NCBI GenBank assembly: GCA_964571815.1
Contig: CAZNDN010000184.1
Location: 1-6,748, forward strand
Direction of reading: 5' to 3'
Source: CAZNDN01 sp964571815
Lineage (GTDB): Bacteria > Fibrobacterota > Chitinivibrionia > Chitinivibrionales > WJKA01
Length of the DNA stretch: 6,748 nt
The notes beneath the pieces were generated by a model. The model was not told where the DNA came from, did not search any database, and saw only the letters and a list, made by a program, of their open reading frames with translations. Below, one piece after another: positions 6,522 through 6,748 of this stretch. Position numbers and translations under genes: made by a program. The first letter of the stretch is position 1. The number at the start of each line of letters is the position of its first letter.

Positions 6522-6748
6522 ATGACTGAAACCGATTCCGGGAACGATATCTTTCGGATCAAGCGCAATTTCACGGCGATCGCGCTTTCTGTGCTCATTG
6601 TGCTGGTCTTGATCGATGTCCTGCTGAGGCTTGCGCCCGGCAGCGTGAAGCCGGTCGACCGGGCGGGCCCGATCTCGGCCGTGGGACATCATCACGAGTT
6701 CGCCGACGGCTCATCGTACTATATCTACACGATTTTCGAGGCCGACGG
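6522..6748 (+). CDS. Single-pass membrane protein of unknown function, N-terminal part (3' end outside window)
   Basis: An open frame of 75 codons runs off the window end. The ATG is preceded by AAGGAG at 6510-6515 with six bases between, 27 bases after the TPR gene stop, so the start is convincing and the gene belongs to the same operon. Residues 1-16 are polar with Arg12, Lys14 and Arg15, and residues 18-38 form one hydrophobic helix. The visible remainder (39-75) should be periplasmic and includes HHH at 56-58 and an aromatic YYIYTIF at 66-72. That topology matches a type II membrane protein such as a second periplasmic modification enzyme or an envelope assembly factor. No family motif is complete in the visible part, so no function is assigned. 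Confidence 0.75.
   Translation, partial: MTETDSGNDIFRIKRNFTAIALSVLIVLVLIDVLLRLAPGSVKPVDRAGPISAVGHHHEFADGSSYYIYTIFEAD

Overview
The window is G+C-rich bacterial DNA (judged by eye, not counted) with every credible gene on the + strand and gaps of at most 86 bases, so it reads as part of one long operon. A probable outer-membrane beta-barrel and a secreted TPR protein point to a Gram-negative (diderm) host. A phylum cannot be fixed from the sequence. The short AGGTTN hexamer array between two genes is the only hint, and my loose association of such arrays with PVC-group genomes is a weak inference.

Layout. (1) Bases 1-738 hold the 3' two thirds of a CDP-glucose 4,6-dehydratase gene. It overlaps by 13 bases a second short-chain sugar-nucleotide epimerase/dehydratase/reductase gene (726-1664). 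Together they look like a module making a CDP-activated (di)deoxyhexose. (2) Bases 1751-3193 encode an AlgI-like MBOAT membrane O-acyltransferase, and 3247-4323 a membrane-anchored SGNH-fold protein. This is the usual pair for O-acetylation of an exported polysaccharide. (3) Bases 4324-4359 are six tandem AGGTTN units lying exactly between a stop codon and the next ribosome binding site. (4) Bases 4373-5626 encode a probable outer-membrane beta-barrel, 5664-6494 a secreted protein of about seven TPR units, and 6522 to the window end the start of a single-pass membrane protein of unknown function.

How the parts may work together (inference). Activated deoxy sugar is made in the cytoplasm. The MBOAT protein carries acetyl groups across the inner membrane and the SGNH protein places them on a glycan in the periplasm. 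The TPR protein and the barrel could form the periplasmic scaffold and outer-membrane exit, by analogy with AlgK/AlgE of alginate export or the TPR and barrel parts of BcsC and PgaA. No glycan synthase, flippase or glycosyltransferase is visible here. It must lie outside the window if this is a complete polysaccharide system.

I see no tRNA, rRNA, CRISPR array, transposon, clear promoter or intrinsic terminator. No gap exceeds 300 bases.
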